A stretch of 64,000 nt of DNA from Proteromonas lacertae (GCA_002245135.1 NGBS01000308.1:62001-126000); one strand, 5' to 3'; positions 22,530 through 36,338 are shown, numbered from the stretch's first letter. Made by a program: numbers and translations. Notes: generated by a model not told the origin, from the letters alone.

Positions 22530-23635
22530 ATGGGAAATCTGTATTCACATAGTATACAATTATTGAATAATTGTTTTATGGTTAGAATCAAAAGAAGATG
22601 TAGACGAGTTTGAAATAGCTTTGAATCCACAATCAGAAGAAGGTATTTTGATTAATGTATTACAAATAATAGACCTTGATAATAATACAAGTCTAATTAG
22701 TGAAGAATTACCTGACAATCTTCAATATAGGCCTGTTGATCAACGTGTATATCCAGCAATGGATGCACCAGAGATTACAATAGAGAATCCCAACACTGAT
22801 GATTTATTAAGAAGAGTTAGTATAATAATTCAACAACATATAAATAATGGGTCTACAAGATATGCCAAACAACAACTACTACAGAAACAACTACAGCTAC
22901 AACAACAACAACAACAAAGTTCAGAATCATTGTCAAATAGCACAACACCTCGAACTCCTCGAACTCCTCTTTCTCCAAGCGAATTTCCTGATCCAAGTGA
23001 TATATTTGATGAAAGCAATTTCATATCAACTCAATATGAATATAGAATCATCAATATTCCTCGAATGCAAGCATTTACTTGTTATGAAATGAGGAAAGTG
23101 AAAAGAGAATATAAAATACCAACTGTTGATAATATTTATTCATTTATGAAATGGTTATATGATAAAGCATATGTATATTATTATTATTTATTTATTTATT
23201 TAGATGTGTACCGAATGTATAGTAGTATCGTTAATATACATTGAAAGATTATTAGAATTTGAATCAAGGATGATGTTATTGCCTAATAATTGGCGACCAG
23301 TCTTACTTTCATCGATATTATTAGCACATAAAGTATGGCCTGATAATATATCCAAGAATATTGATTATACATTGATATTTCCACAATTTACTGTAAAATC
23401 GGTAAATGAGTTGGAAAGATTGTTTATAAAATATATCCGTTGGGAATTATATATAAGCAGTACAGTTTATGCAAAATATTTCTTTGCTTTGCAGTCATTA
23501 AATGTGAATAAAAATTTTCGTCAAAAGTATATGAATACTATTCGTAGTGTGAATAAAAATAGTGTTTATGATAATAAAAAATTAGAGGAAAGAAGTAAAG
23601 ATATTGAAGATATTCTTTTAAGTCGTAGTATTTAA
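22530..23635 (+). CDS. Cyclin Y family protein
   Basis: Three exons (introns 22552-22585 and 23173-23203) give 346 residues. The product starts MGNLYSH, a myristoylation-type N-terminus as in human cyclin Y. The cyclin box runs from about FMKWLYDKAY through IVVSLIYIERLL, NNWRPVLLSSILLAHKVW and NELERLF to SSTVYAKYFFALQSL; the last phrase is a strong marker of the Y branch. Known role: cyclin Y is membrane-tethered and activates CDK14/16-type kinases (Pho85-like in other lineages). A Gln-rich and Pro/Ser tract (about residues 80-120) is specific to this gene. Confidence 0.9.
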
Positions 23636-23807
23636 ATATATGTTTTACATAATGATAATATTTTTATTTATTTTGAAGTATTTAATAAAATAATAATATT
23701 CATATAACACTACAGAATTCTTTTGATAATTCTTATTTTTCACTTTTAGCAAAAAACAAAAAATCAATAAATTTCGATTTCAAATATAACTAAAATATTT
23801 AAAACAA

Positions 23808-25394
23808 TTAATTTTCAACTTCTACTCTTCTTCTTTCTTCTCTTGATACTGGATTTTGAACTTTACAATCCAATAATAAATGATTATCAGGCTTCAAGCC
23901 AATACAAGCACGTAATAAATTAATAATACACTCTCTTTGTTTGAATAAAGCATTTACAACTGGACTATTCTTTGGAACTTCTGGTTGTTTAGTTAAATAA
24001 CTCAAAATTGATAAAATAGAATCGAATTTCTCAAATCCATTACTTCCTGGGTATTGAACGTGAATTCTTTCCATTAATTCTGTTAATAATACTAAATCCA
24101 ATATGATTGGAGCAGCTAATAATGAATCTTCACATGTATTATGCATAGAGATTGTATTCAATCCACCGCAGAATATTTCACTTGTATATTCATCAATAGC
24201 TCTTTTACTATCAGCAACATAGGGAATATATTTAATTACAACTAAATGATCTGGTTTTTCACCTTCTTTATATAATATTCTATTGCTATTAACCATATCA
24301 TCAATCACTGTTGATTTACTAATCTCTTTAGATCTGAATTGTTGTGGAGCTGATAAATTCTTACCATCGTTATTACCAAGATGGTTATAACTACATACAC
24401 TTACTGGTTTTATACCAGCAGATATTAAGAAATCGACTAATACAGATTTCATCTTAGTTTGACCACTCTTCAAATCATTTCCACCAATGAATACTTTCTT
24501 TTGTTCAGCTAATTCTTTTACACCTGGTACAAATGTATTTTGAGGACTTGCGTTAATATAACTGCAACCTTCTAATATGGAAGCTACTGCAAAGATTGTA
24601 CTAGCAGAAATTTCACTTTCACTTCTATCTATTGCTTTTAATAAATTTTCAGCTGTATCATTAATTCCTTCTTCTAATGCAGCATATCTTTCAGTATTAG
24701 CTGTCCATAATAATATCACTTTATCTAATTCATTATCTCTTTTGAAATTTCTAATATCTTCACGAATCTTTTCTAAGTGCTGTTTCTTATCATCACCTGG
24801 TAATATATTATCTGCTCTATCAGCTTGATTTGCAGCAATGAAATCTGGGTAATAGATTGATGGTAATGGACGAATATCTTTTAGATAAGGATATAATTTA
24901 TCTTGCAATGTTACATCAAATACTCTGGCTCTTCTCATACCATCACCTAAATTCATAGAGTTAATATCCCAACCACCAACTACTAAATCATTTGGATTGA
25001 CCATTGGTAAGATATTGTAGAAAGGAACATACACTTCTTCTTTACCACAATCACCTATTTTTACTGTAGAGGCTTGAGTTAAAGAACCAACATAATCAGC
25101 ATGTCTTGTACCATTCTTTGTTTCCCATGTTAATCCTTCTCTATTGGCAATAATACCACCAGTTAATGTTGTACCATTGTTACCACCCCAACCAATGAAC
25201 ATTACACCAGTTTTTGGAGCTCTTCTTTCTGTTTTGAAAGTGTATTTGGTTGAAACTGGGACGACCTTCAACTTTCCACGTTCATGTACTACTTGGGATT
25301 GATCGTAGTAATAATCAGCAACAATTTCGCTTTCGGTGTATTTAACATTTGGAGCATCTACTATGACAGGTTCACTGGAGAATTGAGTTGACAT
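23808..25394 (-). CDS. INO1: Inositol-3-phosphate synthase
   Basis: An intact intronless gene of 528 residues, typical for the family. The NAD-binding start [13 protein letters not shown], then [27 protein letters not shown], the [10 protein letters not shown] region, [11 protein letters not shown] and [14 protein letters not shown] are all textbook. It converts glucose 6-phosphate to inositol 3-phosphate with an internal NAD redox cycle, the first step of inositol synthesis, feeding phosphatidylinositol and phytate. Lack of introns in a gene this long is unusual beside its neighbours, though bacterial transfer is not suggested because the sequence is eukaryotic in type. Confidence 0.96.
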   Translation of the reverse strand: MSTQFSSEPVIVDAPNVKYTESEIVADYYYDQSQVVHERGKLKVVPVSTKYTFKTERRAPKTGVMFIGWGGNNGTTLTGGIIANREGLTWETKNGTRHADYVGSLTQASTVKIGDCGKEEVYVPFYNILPMVNPNDLVVGGWDINSMNLGDGMRRARVFDVTLQDKLYPYLKDIRPLPSIYYPDFIAANQADRADNILPGDDKKQHLEKIREDIRNFKRDNELDKVILLWTANTERYAALEEGINDTAENLLKAIDRSESEISASTIFAVASILEGCSYINASPQNTFVPGVKELAEQKKVFIGGNDLKSGQTKMKSVLVDFLISAGIKPVSVCSYNHLGNNDGKNLSAPQQFRSKEISKSTVIDDMVNSNRILYKEGEKPDHLVVIKYIPYVADSKRAIDEYTSEIFCGGLNTISMHNTCEDSLLAAPIILDLVLLTELMERIHVQYPGSNGFEKFDSILSILSYLTKQPEVPKNSPVVNALFKQRECIINLLRACIGLKPDNHLLLDCKVQNPVSREERRRVEVEN

Positions 25395-26227
25395 AATGTT
25401 TGAAAATTAGTAATGAACGTAGAGAAAATGAAGAATATCATTTTTCTTCGATTTTTTGATAGTGATTTAAATGATGAATATTGAGGGATCTCATCACATT
25501 TTAGTGAAGTTAAAGAATGTATGAAGAATAATAAATGATGAACGTATTATTAATGATTTAAAAAGGATAGGAAATGATATAGAAGGCAGAAATATTGAGA
25601 GATTATTATGATGACTGTTTAAATTACTGATAAATTACATATATAGATTTAATAAGCTATAATAAAGATAAATATTCTGTTTATTTATTGATAGAACATA
25701 ATTTGTCATATAATAGTCATCAAATGTATTTATCAGGCAAAACTGTTTCTAATGATATTAATAGAGCATGATTGATCCATTTATTATATTAATTTGGCAT
25801 GCCAGTTAGTATTCAGTGATTTCATACAGAAGGATGATTTTATCAAATATTTACACAGCATAATTAAAGCATTGACAATATTGTGAATTATGTAAAATAT
25901 AAGTTAGAACGTAATAAAATGAGATTTATTTTTTCTACCTAATAGAGTATTCTCCATATATTTATAAACATATTATTGCATTTTTCTAATTTTTGTTATT
26001 CTGAGGTAGTATAACATCACTGAAACAATCAAGAAAATTGTAAATAAGTTGGGTCACTTTTGTTTTTACCCTATACTGCTCTTTAAAAATACATTCTGTC
26101 TTCTCATGTGTTAATAAGCCGCATTTAATAGTTTTCACAATCAAAAATGAAGAAATTTATAATAATTTCAGTTAAAAAACATTTTTTAATTATTTTATTA
26201 GGCTGTTTATAATCTGTTAATGAAGTG
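25395..26227. other. 833-bp intergenic region, nothing assigned
   Basis: The longest stretch in the first half without a gene. All six frames are broken, and I could not join short open pieces into an in-frame model with the usual introns. There is no tRNA B-box and no snoRNA box pair at a sensible distance. It must contain two divergent promoters (INO1 and the EF-hand gene). A non-coding RNA here cannot be ruled out. Confidence 0.4.
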
Positions 26228-28145
26228 ATGTATAGGCACAATAGCTCAAGTGATTACGTAAGTCAACATCTGTACGATTTAAACTCGTCTTCTACACAAT
26301 TTGCTAAATTTTACTACCGTATGCTTAGTCTGTTTATATGATAGTAAACAATCAAGAAATTGAAGCGATTAGAAATATATTTGAGGTTATGAAGGAGTAT
26401 GTCACAGATATTTTATAATATGTAGTTCTGAAAATAATATCAGTTGTTACGATTTTCATCTTTATTTCAATAACGAGGCTGTACAGTTATTTGAGAGTTT
26501 TTTCAAGTTAAGCAGTATATAACTTTTAATTATGATCCTTTAGATGATTATACATTTACATGGAATCAATTCTTTCAGTTCATGGTAATTGTATTATTCG
26601 CCCCACAAATTGTCATATTTTACATGCTACTTGTTTTTAATAGCAGTTATAATGGTTCAATATCAATCGTATATATCATAATTATATTTATTAGAATGAT
26701 ATTATTGTTTTAATAAGAAGTATAAACGATGAAGCAGTAAATCGAAGTGATATTCGAAAAATATTTGATTACTTAGATTTGTATAATATAAATAACATTA
26801 TATATTTATTTATTATAGAAATAAGGATGGTTATTTAACATTAAACCAATTCTGTAATTTCATTTCCAAAAGTATTCATTACTTTGAAAATATAATGATA
26901 TTACGAGAAGCAATAATTGATACAGTATTTCCTCACAACCATATATTCGCAATACTCAAAAGAAAGTTATATATCGAAAAAATCAGAAGATATAAAGCTG
27001 AACATGGTAATGAATTACCTCCTATAAATTGTGTGAGTAGATTGAAAATGTTTTTTTATAATACACCACATCCTTACGAATATAACTATGATTATAATGA
27101 AATTACTGATAATATGATTAATCTACACAGTTTATTATGTTTATTCATGAGAAATTTCATTCCGAATTATTCATTCCAAAAAGAAATTCAAACATTACCA
27201 CCCAAATATTTGAAAATATTTAAAGTGTTTTTTATTATATCAAAAATAGATAATTATTATATTAAGTTCAAAGAACAATCGAGTGTAAATACGATAACAT
27301 CAATGTCAGTATTGAGTCCAATGAGTTTTCCAAGGAAGAAATCGTCTAGTAATATGCAAAACTCAAGATATAATAATGATAATGATAGCACACCAATTGT
27401 TATTGCAACATCAACTAATACAGGAAATACAGGAAATACAAGCAGTACAGGTAATACAAGCAATACATGTAATACAACAAATACAAATAATCAAAAGAGA
27501 GATGGAAAAGGATCGTTAATAAGTTCTAGTGTTAGTATCAGTCAAACACGTCATTGTTCGATATTAAGAAAACCTTCCTTTGTGAAGAAAATGAAACATC
27601 GATCAGATGTAACAAATTATAACACTGATCGAAGTAGATCTATAGTTAAACCAACAGTAGATACTTCTATCAATAAAATGGATAATAGCAACAACAACAA
27701 TAATAAGATTGGAAAACGAAATTCAGTCGATTCTAATTCTCCTTTTATATTAAACGTTGAAAGTAGAGATGATTCTCCCATTTACAGTTTTTCTCCAAAT
27801 CTTCCACCTCCTTCTCTAAGTAATATAACAAAAAGTACATCTGCAAAACCAAATCTAAGGCCTACTTCTACTTCATTGAATATGATTCAAGTTTCTCATT
27901 CTAATACATACTTACCTCCAACATATCCTACACTACGTCCTTTAGCTAATAGTTGTGATGACGCTGGTTTTAATACTACTAGCACCAATGATCATAATAA
28001 TAGAAAGAATCTTAAAATAAATAGTAATTTTGAGAGAAGCAATAGCAGTAATTCTGTTAATTTGCCTGGATTTATATCTCCCTGTGAGACTGAAGAAAAT
28101 CACAATTACTATGATGATGATGATGATTTAGATATGAAAGTGTAG
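26228..28145 (+). CDS. EF-hand protein with long disordered tail
   Basis: Six exons (introns 26319-26344, 26397-26425, 26515-26543, 26669-26694, 26781-26818) sum to 1770 nt, 589 residues. The best calcium loop is DLNKDGYLTLNQF; an intron interrupts it, which is why it is easily missed. Two weaker EF-like loops precede it (DSENNISCYDF; NSSYNGSISIND). From about residue 300 on, the protein is Ser/Thr/Asn-rich with GNT repeats and an Asp run near the end, so probably disordered. EF-hand proteins sense calcium; the partner is unknown. Confidence 0.75.
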
Positions 28146-28332
28146 TAATAAGAAGATATATATATATTTATATATTTATATTTCGTTCAATGTACATTTA
28201 CTTATATATATGATTATATATGAGCTTATTTTATTTATTAATTATTATTTATCACCATTATATAGTTTATATATTATTTATATTATTAAATTATTGTGTG
28301 TGTGTTTTTTTAAAATTAATTTATATAATATT
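28146..28332. other. Spacer with TA-rich simple sequence
   Basis: Short A+T-only stretch including ATATATATATATTTATATATT. I see no gene; it holds the 3' ends of the two flanking convergent transcripts. Confidence 0.4.
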
Positions 28333-28840
28333 TTAATAATATTTTCTTTGCCAATAATTGTCATATTTGAAGCAATGAAGATATTGAGTATTTACATATC
28401 TTATATTGCTGATTATGATTAATTGAGATGAAATCTTTTTTAAATAATTTATATCATTCTGATTATTAATGATATTGATTTTCTTAACACTTGCTAAAAG
28501 ATTTGATGGTATTTGATTTGAATATAAAAATAAATTCTCTCTATAATTCATACCACAATTTCTTTCAAAGAATTCAAGATTATTCATTCTTACTAATGTG
28601 CATTTAACTTTACCTACATTACAAGGAAAACGAGGAAAGATGAATATCCTATTTAATAACTTACTTATGTATATCAGCGTTGATAATAATCTTGTTAAAT
28701 TAATATAATCAATATGAAATTCTTCATTGTTGCATCATATATATTTATATAACCAATCAAATTAAGACAGTTTGTTATTCTGCTGTAATATGAAGTAAGA
28801 TATATGCTATTACGATAAACTAAAACACAAAAAAAAACAT
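28333..28840 (-). pseudogene. Glycosyltransferase-like fragment
   Basis: An open minus-strand stretch from about 28728 down to TAA at 28333 encodes coding-looking protein: LLNRIFIFPRFPC, then a Cys pair and MNYRENLFLYSN. The combination of a F-P-R-F-P-C core and Y-R-E followed by an N recalls the C-terminal part of nucleotide-sugar transferases. A possible 32-nt intron joins it to more coding up to about 28833. The ATG there is out of frame by one base in a run of nine T. The fragment is far shorter than a whole transferase. It is either a decayed gene or a gene with an assembly indel. Confidence 0.35.
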
Positions 28841-28875
28841 ATTATAGAAAATTTAAAGATAAATCTTTACACATT

Positions 28876-30411
28876 TCAATTGTATTCATGATAGTATTTC
28901 CCAATAACTTCTAATCCCTTCTTTACAAGTTCCATATCCCTATTTTCCCATACTAAAAATTCACCTTGATCAGAATAGCCAACAGCATGCAAAAATTGAA
29001 CACCACCTACCACATTCTTCACTCTAGTCAAAAATGCTTGATTCTGCATACCAATCTTCAAGAACTTCTCATAATTTGGATCTTCTGTTTTAGTCAAATT
29101 ATTCAAATACGCTCTCAATGTTCTTAAACAGGTTCTTCCTTCATTATTGTAAGTATTCAAAGATATAGCTTTCCCATACTTATCTAACATCTCTTCTGGT
29201 GATAATTCTTTACTCTTTATAGTAGGAACAGAGATATTTGAATTAGGATGTTGTTTCTTCCATTCTTCTAATAATCGAAGCTTTTGTTGTTCTTCCTCTA
29301 TTTTCTCTCTTTTCTTCTTTTCTGCTTCCATTTTACGTTGTTGTGCTTCAATTTCTTCTTTAGTTAATAACATCTTTTTACCTTCTTCAATCCTTTTCTT
29401 TTCTAATTCAATTTGTCTTTTCTTTTCTTCAGCTTCTTTTTGTCTTCTTCTTTCATCAATTTTTTGTTGGATTAACTGTTTCTTCTCTTCTTCTGTAAGT
29501 TCTTTGGGTGGTTCTGTTGGTGTTCCTTCTGTTGTAGATGTTGAAGTTGATTTCTTCTTTTTCATCATTTGCGCTATTAATTCTGCATCTGCATCTGCAT
29601 CATCATCATCATCATCTACCATACGACATGTGTTACCATCACATTCAACATGTTGTCTTTTCTATTTTTAATAAAAATAAATATAGGTTTGATACTGGCT
29701 TGGTTTGAGTTTCACTTTCTTTCGTTTCTGAAGAATTTGATACAATATAATCAACAGCATCATTAAGTGATTGATTCATAGTCGCAAGTAAAGCTTGAGA
29801 GGCTTGTTCTTTTTCAAAACCCATGCTTATTAATTCTGTTAATAAAACAGGATTAACTTCACCAGCTGGTGTATTAGTTGCTGGTGCTGGTGCTGAAGAT
29901 TTTGAATCATTACCAGCTAATCTTTCCAACCTTTTTCTTCTAATTTCATCAGCAGAAAGACTTTCTGATGTTGTACCACTAGATAGTGTCATTCCTTTAC
30001 CGCCAAAGGTTGTTGGGCCGGCTTTAGCTGACCATTGTTTGACTTTGGCTTCTAGACCTGAAGCATCAGCTCCAACTAGTTCATCTACACAACTGCCGTT
30101 TATATAAAACTTAAAAGTGGGGAAACCAGTTATGCCTATCAATAATACATACAAATGAATAATTTGCCATACCTTCACTTGAAGAAATTTCTCTATTCTT
30201 GTCACCATCGCAACGAAGGAACATTACACCCGTATAACGATTGGACAATGATTCATAGATGGGATGCATCATTTTACATGGTCCACACCTATACCGATGT
30301 ATAAAGGATTTATTCTACATACCAAGTTGCATAAAAGTCTACCACAACTAGAGATCCACCGGCTTTACGAAAATAAGAACTAAGAGAGCCTGTAACTTCT
30401 TCGACAACCAT
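28876..30411 (-). CDS. Thioredoxin-UBA-PUB domain protein
   Basis: Four exons (introns 29662-29695, 30136-30172, 30289-30322) give 476 residues. Domain 1 is a thioredoxin with the redox motif WCGPCK, split by the first intron, and cis-Pro in GFPTFKF. A linker leads to a UBA domain (LLTELISMGFEKEQASQALLA), an acidic stretch with an Asp/Ala run, a long charged coiled coil (about residues 245-350), and a C-terminal PUB domain (NEGRTCLRTLRAYLNNL ... FLHAVGY). UBA binds ubiquitin and PUB binds the tail of p97/Cdc48. The protein therefore looks like a redox-active adaptor for ubiquitinated clients. Confidence 0.88.
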
Positions 30412-30732
30412 ATGAAAACTTGAAGAATAAAAAAGTATGAAAGTTAAAGCTTGAGGTAATCAAACTCTCTATTTTACAAAAACGTTGATTATACATTTTC
30501 AATAAACATTACTCTCACTTGAACCTTCTAAATTAATATTTGTGGCATAATGTAGCAAATTAAGACAATAAAGAACACATTTTGTGAGAGGTTGAATTAA
30601 ATCAACCTTACCTTTTTATATAATAAAGATGAAGAGAGTAAAATTATTACAAAATATGAGTAAAATATGGTAAAATATTAAAAATGATAAAACTGATTTG
30701 TCAAGCCGAATTTTTAAAAAATTGATTAAAAC
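30412..30732. other. Divergent intergenic region, no gene seen
   Basis: 321 bp between the thioredoxin-UBA-PUB gene and the PA14/He_PIG gene, which are transcribed away from each other. Both promoters must be here. Nothing else recognisable. Confidence 0.4.
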
Positions 30733-33700
30733 ATGTTTTTATCACAACTAAGGCTGTGCGTATTAGTTTATTTGTTTCATAGCAGTTATTTGTAATTATA
30801 TTAACACATATTGTGAAGAATTTAGATACAGGGATCACTATATACAGAAAATGGTTAATTCTGATTATATCGATATATCACCGTTAGTTAATGTTTCTCC
30901 AAAATCCATAGTTAGTAAATCTGAATTACCAGATGGTTTACATTTCTGTACAGGAAGGTTTTATGGTGTTATGAAAGGGATAGTCAGAAATTATACAGTT
31001 ACTGTAGAAGCAACATATGAAGATAAGATCTGTAGAGAAGTTTTGGCTTTTAGTTGTATATTTATTTACTTTTATTAATCTTATAGCATATCCCAATATT
31101 AGTGATTGTGATTATAATTTAAATGATTCTATGTTTTATGTAAATCAAATAATCCAGCCAATTACACTGAATTGTTCATATGAATTATCATCTGTAACAG
31201 TAACTCCCTCATTGCCAGAAGGATTATCTATCAGTAATAAGAATGGTGCAATATCTGGAAAACCTGTTTCTATATCACCAAGTCATTTATATTCAATAAC
31301 AATTAAGTCATTTAAAATCTCGAAAACGTTAAACGTAACAATCAAAGTATTATCACTGGAAAAAAGCAGTAGAAATAGAAAATTAGATAATTATAAAGAT
31401 ATAATAGAAATGGTTGGTATAGAAATGGATATAATAGAATATTCAATTCAATCAGTTCCAACACTTAAAGAATTTGAAAAATATAAAATAATCACCAGTA
31501 GAGTGATCAATACGATGGAAATATACAATAATAATAGTGAAATAAATCCATTATTTAATCTACCTCCATCTATCTTTAATTTAAATCAATATCATGCCAT
31601 TAAATTTCACGGTTATATATTACCTCAGTTTTATGGAAATTATGAATTTAGAATAATCGCAAATGATGGTTACAATCTCAATTTTCCAGATAAGAAATCA
31701 GGTACAATATCTCAACGTGTAAAAAGTGGTTTAACTGAAAGGAAGGTGATGTTTAGAACAGATGATAATCCACTGGAATTTAATTTAATAACGACTAGAT
31801 TTTTGAATTTCAATTTATTTCGATTTGATTATAGATTTTCAACTTCTAAAGAGTATGAATTAATATCTTCTAGAAATTGTATTATTCGAATGTCTAATAA
31901 CATTACAAATGCGTTTTATACCAAAAGTAATAATATAATAATAGAATCAAATAACAATAATGCAAATGTTATATTATATCCGTTTTATAAAGGAACAGTA
32001 ACTAATTATTATGTGATGGATAGTTTACCCGCTAATATTATATTAAATATAACTACTGGAATATTAACAATATCAAATCCATCTACTGGAAAAAGTATGA
32101 CACAAAATATTGAAGTGTTTTTTGGCAATGATTTTACATTTGTTAAAGTGACTTTAAGGATAATATTTTTATCAAATAATCATCACATTATTACGAATAA
32201 CAGTGGAATCTTAACAAAATTTTATTCAATTGAAAGTCAAAGTGAATTTCGTTCAGATGATATCACTCTATCACTTAGCAATATGTATTCATTGAAGAAG
32301 AGTTATATTTCAACCATAAATGAAATGAATAATGAATGTAATGAATTATCTAATATTTGGATTAATCTTCCTTATGATCTATCACTTCCATTTATTGCAG
32401 ATTGGAAATCGTTATTTTATTTCCCATTAAGTTGGGATTATTGTTTCTATATGGAAATCTCTTCAACATCTTTATCATCACAAATGAATGATATTTCATT
32501 TATATTTATTGATGGAGTAAATATAACAACTCGAAATATCAATCACAATATGGCATGTAGTTATATATTGAAAGGATATCATTTAATTGATTTTCATGCA
32601 GTGCTATATACATATAATAGAAATATTCATTTTTATATTAATTCTACTTCAGTTAGTTTGTTGAATTATGGTAATAAAGATAAGGGAATTGTTAATGTGG
32701 AAGACTATATTATTCCTTATTATGAATATAATAATTATATGAATGGATTTATTATCAAAGAAAAAGAAGAGATCATTTATCCTAATAATAATAATGAAGA
32801 AATATTCTATTATAAATATAGAAAGTATGTTGGATATAAGTATATAGTTCTTCCAGTTAATGTGCCAATATTTAACTATGATAATATCAATCCAATTGAA
32901 TATACTGTAGTTTCACCTAATATTAATATCTTAAATTCTATTGGCTTATATTTAGATAGACAAAATGGTAGAATCAGTGGAATTCCAACTGTAGATTATT
33001 ATCCTGAAACGGATATAATTATAACAATAATTAGTAATGAACATATTAATTATAATACAACCATAACACTATCAATTGAACAGTATGAATTAAGTGATGA
33101 TGATGTTGAATATAATAGTTATGAAGTCAGTGTTACCTTATGGAAATTAATAGAATTAATACCTACAATCAATGAAACAGTTGTGGTAGATAATTTTACA
33201 ATAATTTCTGGAAATTTACCGAATTTTCTAGAAATTAATCCATTAACTGGTGTAATAAGTGGAATAGCTAATGAAATGGTGAATAATAGAGATGTAACTA
33301 TATTAATCTCAAATCATGGTAGTTCAATCCAAAAAACTATTCGTTTCTATATTAATAAAGATTGTAAAGGAGATATTGATCCAATATTTTTCTATTTCAA
33401 TTTCACTCGTTTTAGAAATCAAGTTTTAACTATTGAAGGTAGTGTTAGTGGAAATATATTTTCCGCTTCTGGTACGAATAAAGAGGAGGATAGAATAATC
33501 TGTCAATCCACCAATGAAACTATCAGAATATTTATCTCTAGAGATGATGTAAGAGATAATCCATTTTTATCATTACACTATTATCCAGATGTTCATTTAT
33601 TCAATGGAAATGTATTTAATGAATCAACAAAGGAACAACATCAATTTGAAATAACATTTCCAACTTTTTATGACAAGCCAAACTTTATTGATATAAATAG

Positions 33701-36186
33701 TACCGTTACATTTACAGTTTTTGATGAAATAAAGTTCATTCCATCTATTGGACCACCTTATTCATTATGTAGAATTGATCCAAATTATTTAGCCCAATGG
33801 TTTAACGTTTAATAACAAATCTTGTGAAATTAGTGGAAATTCGTTATATTCAACGGAAACTAATCACCACAATATTGACTATTTAATGACACTATCCAAT
33901 CCTCATTCATCCATCAATAAACAATTTCAATTAAAAATAGAAAATTGCAATAACAACGATAGTGAATTGATTGAGTTATATATTATAATAATTACAACAA
34001 TTACTATAAGAATGGATATAAATTGATGAATATTAGAATATTGGATTATAGAAGAGAAATAATTATGGAAATAAATGATTTTAAAGTTTATAATAATCAG
34101 AATTTCATTACTCAATATTATTGTATAAAAAGAGATGTTTATATCGTTGATCTTACTTTTGTTAATGATAGAAGGAATATGAATGGAATTGATTTAAAAG
34201 AAAGTAATTCAAATATAGAAATATATATTACAACATTCAATGGGTTTTTATTGTTTTATTTCAATTCAAAATATTCATTTGATATTCGTCCAAGGAGTTA
34301 TGATAATTTAAATGAAATGATAATAATTGAAGATGAAATGAATATGAATAGATTAATAATAAATTATAATTCAAGTATTTGGTATTCAGATAGATTCTAC
34401 GATGAGTGGTTAGAAACAAAATACAATTTTAAAAAGACATTTGTTGAGAAAAAAATATTCTCAATTCCATTTTATAAGTATAATAATGTTCAAAGATATT
34501 ATAAAACTGAGTTTAATATTGATGAGAATATGTTTTATATATCTTCAATAGTCCAATTATCTGTTTATTACAGAGAAGGAGTTATTATTTATTTAAATAA
34601 TAATAAAATATATATTGACAGCATTAACCAAAATCAATTTGGAGTAAATCATGAAGAATTATATAACATGTTTTATATCACATTTTCTATTTTGGAATTG
34701 AACTTATTAATGAATTATATTAATGTAGAAATTCACCAGAGTCAAGAGAATTATGTGAAAGATAATAATGAAGATTATTTCTCCTTATCTTTAGATATTA
34801 TCGATCAAAAATGTTTTGAATATAATAGTAAAATTCCTTTTATTCTTTCTAGTAATGTTGAAAGATATGATAATATTAATTTATATAAATTACTACAACC
34901 TTTGAAATCTGAAGATTTTGTTATTATTTTTAATCCAAAAATTAATTTCACTTTGGATATATTTTTACCTAATTATTATTACATCATTATTAATCGTTAT
35001 ACTGTGATAAGTAGTAATTTTAATGATATGTTAATAAATATACCAATATCATGGAGATTATATGGTAATAAATAACAGCAATAATGAAAATGATAATATC
35101 AATGAAGTTGTTTTAGATGAGCAGAATGATGTGGTTTTTGAAGGTAATTATGAATCAAAAATCTTCTATTTACCTCCACGAAGTTTATCATTTAATCACT
35201 TTAGAATAATTTTCACAAAAGTCGGTATAAATGATAATAAAGATGATGATGTTATACAACAATCAGTATTATCATTAAATTCAATTGTATTTGAAGGATG
35301 TAATATACAATATTGTATATATGAAGGACATGATCCTGTAGAAATTGGAGATACAATTCGATTGAATTGTCCATCAGATGAAACTGGTTATATTGAAAGA
35401 AAATGTTTGTTAAATTTTGAAACTAAAAAACCATATTGGAGCAATCCTTACAATCACTGTAAAGTAAATCCTCCAAAAATATTTGAAATAATTCCGTTAG
35501 AAAGTAACGGATATACTGGATATCCAATAGAAACACTGAATTTATTATGTTCTGGTAGAAATGTTGGATATAATGTAACGCCTAGTTTACCAGATGGAAT
35601 AAAGTTAATTGCCTCTCAAATCAACGGAATTAGTCAATATGAAATGAATATATTTTATAACGTAAGTTGTTGTAATGATGGTGGATGTTTAACAAAATCA
35701 TTTAGAATAAATGTGAAATTAGCTGCTTGTGCAAATGATAATATAACAAAATTACATGATAATAATAATAGAAATAATATTAGAATAAAGCTAAGAAAGT
35801 CATATAAAGATGATGGTGATGATAATGATGAGGACTACTGGCCAACTACAATGGTTGGTAATACGAGTGTAATAAACTGCAAATCTCCATTAATTGGTGT
35901 GAAAGAAAGATCGTGTTATTTTGATAGTTATCCAGTCTGGGGTAAAGTGATAGATAAGTGTAGAGAACCTGGTGATAAAGATTCTGATGTTGGAACTATT
36001 GTTGGTGTTATTATTGGTGTATTGGCTGTATTGGTGTTGATTGTTGGAGTGATCTGTTGTTTGAAGTCTAAACGGATTAAACGCCAATCATTAATGATAA
36101 ATAATAGTAAATCAAGAACATATTCTAATACAAGGCGGAATAACAACGGTGGTATTAATTTAAGTGAATTCGGTTTCATACAATAA
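30733..36186 (+). CDS. Large surface protein: PA14, He_PIG, CCP-like, TM
   Basis: Two early introns (30792-30825, 31053-31086), then one long exon. A signal peptide starts MFLSQLRLCVLVYLF. Recurrent phrases LPEGLSISNKNGAISG, NLPNFLEINPLTGVISG and GLYLDRQNGRISG are He_PIG (cadherin-like) repeats. A PA14-like carbohydrate-binding domain (FHGYILPQFYGNYEFRI) sits near residue 270. The C-terminal part has CCP/sushi-like Cys clusters and one membrane span (VGTIVGVIIGVLAVLVLIVG), with a basic tail. Coding is interrupted at about 33793, 33980 and 35072, each curable by a one- or two-base change; the net corrected length is 1794 residues. Likely a type I adhesion or recognition protein. Confidence 0.72.
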
Positions 36187-36338
36187 ATTCATGCTAATTT
36201 TATCTTTACATATTTATTTTGATTTTCTAATTTGTTGTTTACTTGTTGTAAATAATAATAATTGAGAAATAGAATTATATAGGTTTGATTCTCTCAAATA
36301 TTTCTATTTTTCATTTATCGATTTTCTCACTATCTACA

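Noticed and set aside
25395-26227. A hidden gene or snoRNA in the long gap
   Set aside because: TGATGA and CTGA words occur but too close together for a C/D snoRNA, and no frame can be joined.
35062-35080. AAA-TAA frameshift site as in programmed +1 shifting
   Set aside because: Only this break sits at such a site. The others (for example 43353, 56967, 57772, 59298) share no motif, so a common programmed mechanism is unlikely.
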